NCBI GenBank assembly: GCA_025965295.1
Contig: JAOPXF010000090.1
Coordinates: 1 to 6,969, forward strand
Direction of reading: 5' to 3'
Length of the DNA: 6,969 bases
Source of the DNA: Nocardioides sp.
GTDB taxonomy: Bacteria; Actinomycetota; Actinomycetes; Propionibacteriales; Nocardioidaceae
The notes below the pieces were generated by a model, which was given only the letters and a program-made list of their open reading frames with translations, was not told the DNA's origin and ran no database searches. Below, one piece after another: positions 6,131-6,969 of the stretch. The stretch's first letter is position 1, and each line of letters begins with the position of its first letter. The translations under genes and the position numbers were made by a program.

Positions 6131-6136
6131 TAGTGT
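6131..6136 (+). promoter_or_regulatory. Candidate -10 element for a leaderless transcript of the small acidic gene
   Basis: TAGTGT fits the actinobacterial TANNNT -10 pattern and lies exactly 7 nt before the ATG at 6144. Transcription could thus begin at the start codon itself. Neither divergent gene has a Shine-Dalgarno sequence in the 18-bp spacer. No good -35 match is visible at the usual distance, which falls inside miaA. On the other strand the same spacer offers only a weaker CACACT, 6 nt before the miaA ATG. This is an inference from spacing alone. Confidence 0.35.
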
Positions 6137-6143
6137 GGCAAGC

Positions 6144-6392
6144 ATGACTTCGGAGCGAGACCTCGACGCACCCACACCACCGGGTGGACCCCAGCGCACC
6201 GACGCCCCCGCGGGGTCGGAGACCCCGGGCGAGCCCGGCAAGGACCCCGGTCCCTCGGCCCAGCGGGTGACCCGGCCCGAGGGTGAGGGCGACGTCCCGT
6301 CCCCCGCGCACGACCGTGACGATCAGACCGACGGGGACCGCGACCTCCAGGAGGAGAACGCCGAGACCTCGCTCGACCAGCCGTCCTCCTGA
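6144..6392 (+). CDS. Small acidic, proline-rich, probably disordered protein (unknown function)
   Basis: I do not recognise this 82-residue protein. Its composition is extreme: 20 Asp/Glu against 7 Arg/Lys, 13 prolines, several glycines, and no Cys, Phe, Tyr, Trp or Ile. It has no hydrophobic segment, so it is neither secreted nor membrane-bound by sequence and is probably intrinsically disordered. Two facts support it as a real gene. Its ATG sits 7 nt after a candidate -10 element in the divergent spacer with miaA, and its TGA shares one base with the ATG of the Nudix gene (TGATG). It may act partly as a leader that delivers ribosomes to the Nudix gene. The frame also reads open upstream through miaA antisense, so length alone is not evidence of coding. 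Confidence 0.6.
   Translation: MTSERDLDAPTPPGGPQRTDAPAGSETPGEPGKDPGPSAQRVTRPEGEGDVPSPAHDRDDQTDGDRDLQEENAETSLDQPSS
6348..6391 (+). repeat. 8-bp inverted repeat pairing an SD-like sequence with an anti-SD-like sequence at the Nudix start
   Basis: CAGGAGGA (6348-6355) is perfectly complementary to TCCTCCTG (6384-6391), with a 28-nt loop. The first arm contains AGGAGG inside the small acidic gene, with no start codon at a usable distance after it. The second arm ends one base into the TGATG stop/start junction. In mRNA this could mask the Nudix start until a ribosome translating the first gene opens it. Confidence 0.5.
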
Positions 6393-6871
6393 TGCGGGAG
6401 CGGTTCGTCGTCGTGCCCGCGTCGTACGTCTTCCTGCTGCGCGACGTCGCGGGCGAGGGTGCGGCCGGCACCGAGGTGCTGCTGCAGCTGCGCAAGGACA
6501 CCGGCTACATGGACGACCACTGGGCCGCGGCGGCCGCCGGGCACGTCGAGCGCGGCGAGACGGCGTACGACGCGGCGCACCGCGAGGCGCTCGAGGAGAT
6601 CGACGTGTCCGACCTCGACCTGGAGTTCGTCACCTCCATGCAGCGCACCCGTGGTGGGGAGCCGATCGACGAGCGGATCGACTTCTTCTTCACCGCCCGG
6701 GCCTGGTCCGGCGAGCCACGCATCGTGGAGCCGGAGAAGTGCGCCGACCTGCGGTGGTGCCGCCTCGACGACCTGCCCGACCCCGTCGTGCCGCACGAGC
6801 TGTCCGTGCTCGAGGCGCTGCGCGGCGGCGCCCCGGCGCCGTACACGACGTTCGGCTTCACCCCCGCCTGA
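6392..6871 (+). CDS. Nudix hydrolase
   Basis: This 159-residue protein has the Nudix fold, whose members hydrolyse nucleoside diphosphates linked to another group X. The Nudix box runs from G50 to V72: G50, E56, then REALEE (64-69), with the metal-binding glutamates E65, E68 and E69 present. The usual glycine near the end of the box is D71 here. A central strand (VVVPASYVFLLRD), DERIDFFFTAR (93-103) and a RWCRLDDLPDPVVP segment (121-134) are typical of the 8-oxo-dGTP/MutT-like and related small Nudix proteins. The substrate cannot be assigned. The ATG overlaps the stop of the small acidic gene by one base. It lacks its own Shine-Dalgarno sequence, having instead TCCTCCT directly upstream, so translation probably depends on ribosomes finishing the first gene. 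Confidence 0.93.
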   Translation: MRERFVVVPASYVFLLRDVAGEGAAGTEVLLQLRKDTGYMDDHWAAAAAGHVERGETAYDAAHREALEEIDVSDLDLEFVTSMQRTRGGEPIDERIDFFFTARAWSGEPRIVEPEKCADLRWCRLDDLPDPVVPHELSVLEALRGGAPAPYTTFGFTPA

Positions 6872-6885
6872 CCGACACCGACCGA

Positions 6886-6889
6886 GGAG
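6886..6889 (+). promoter_or_regulatory. Ribosome-binding site of the partial gene at the right edge
   Basis: GGAG within GAGGAG, 6 nt before the ATG at 6896 and 14 nt after the Nudix stop. It supports a genuine start there and probable co-transcription with the Nudix gene. Confidence 0.6.
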
Positions 6890-6895
6890 CAGCAG

Positions 6896-6969
6896 ATGAC
6901 GCACGAGGACCTTGGCCCCAGGCCCGACCCGAAGATCGAGCCCGGCGAGCCCAACCCGGGAGGCGTGGA
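6896..6969 (+). CDS. N-terminus of an unidentified proline-rich protein (cut by right window edge)
   Basis: Only the first 24 complete codons are in the window, starting MTHEDLGPRPDPKIEPGEPN. The segment is rich in proline, glycine and charged residues, so it is probably a disordered N-terminal tail, and no domain can be recognised. The start has a GAGGAG ribosome-binding site at 6-nt spacing and lies 24 bp after the Nudix stop, so it is likely the third gene of that operon. The function is unknown. The gene call rests on the ribosome-binding site, spacing and open frame to the edge. Confidence 0.55.
   Translation, partial: MTHEDLGPRPDPKIEPGEPNPGGV

Noticed and set aside
5199..6311. A 370-residue extended form of MiaA starting at 6311.
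   Set aside because: The extra 62 residues overlap the divergent gene and match nothing in the family. The ATG at 6125 gives the usual length and places the P-loop at the normal position.

Overview
The window is very GC-rich, and its genes resemble those of high-GC actinobacteria. GTG starts are common, some genes have no visible Shine-Dalgarno sequence, and the miaA/dapF pair is an actinobacterial core neighbourhood. Protein features suggest something like the Nocardioidaceae, but that is an inference and no database was searched.

Layout. Positions 1-405 (+) hold the C-terminal 134 codons of a class I SAM-dependent methyltransferase. It converges on a second, nearly identical and complete methyltransferase gene at 475-1146 (-). 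The two genes and the 69 bp between their stops form one giant imperfect palindrome, 1-879 and open at the left edge. It is centred on a strong bidirectional terminator hairpin at 412-466. Positions 475-6125 are then one long minus-strand run. In transcription order it reads miaA (tRNA prenyltransferase), a RibD/DHFR-fold reductase, an exported gamma-glutamyltransferase, an FMN-dependent PPOX-type flavoprotein, dapF (diaminopimelate epimerase) and the methyltransferase. Junctions are a 4-bp ATGA overlap, 85 bp, 27 bp, a 4-bp GTGA overlap and 39 bp, so read-through transcription is likely for most of it. An 18-bp divergent spacer then leads to plus-strand genes: a small disordered acidic protein (6144-6392), a Nudix hydrolase starting inside its stop codon (6392-6871), and the first codons of another proline-rich protein (6896 to the right edge).

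How the genes relate. miaA and dapF are housekeeping genes for tRNA modification and for lysine/peptidoglycan precursors. They usually lie next to each other in actinobacteria, commonly followed by hflX. Here three accessory enzymes separate them, and the methyltransferase palindrome occupies the place after dapF. I see no shared pathway among the three inserted enzymes. No RNA gene, CRISPR array, insertion sequence, transposase, integrase or phage gene was recognised. No stretch over 300 bp lacks a gene. The most notable structure is the inverted methyltransferase duplication with the terminator at its centre. I do not see a convincing undescribed multi-gene system.
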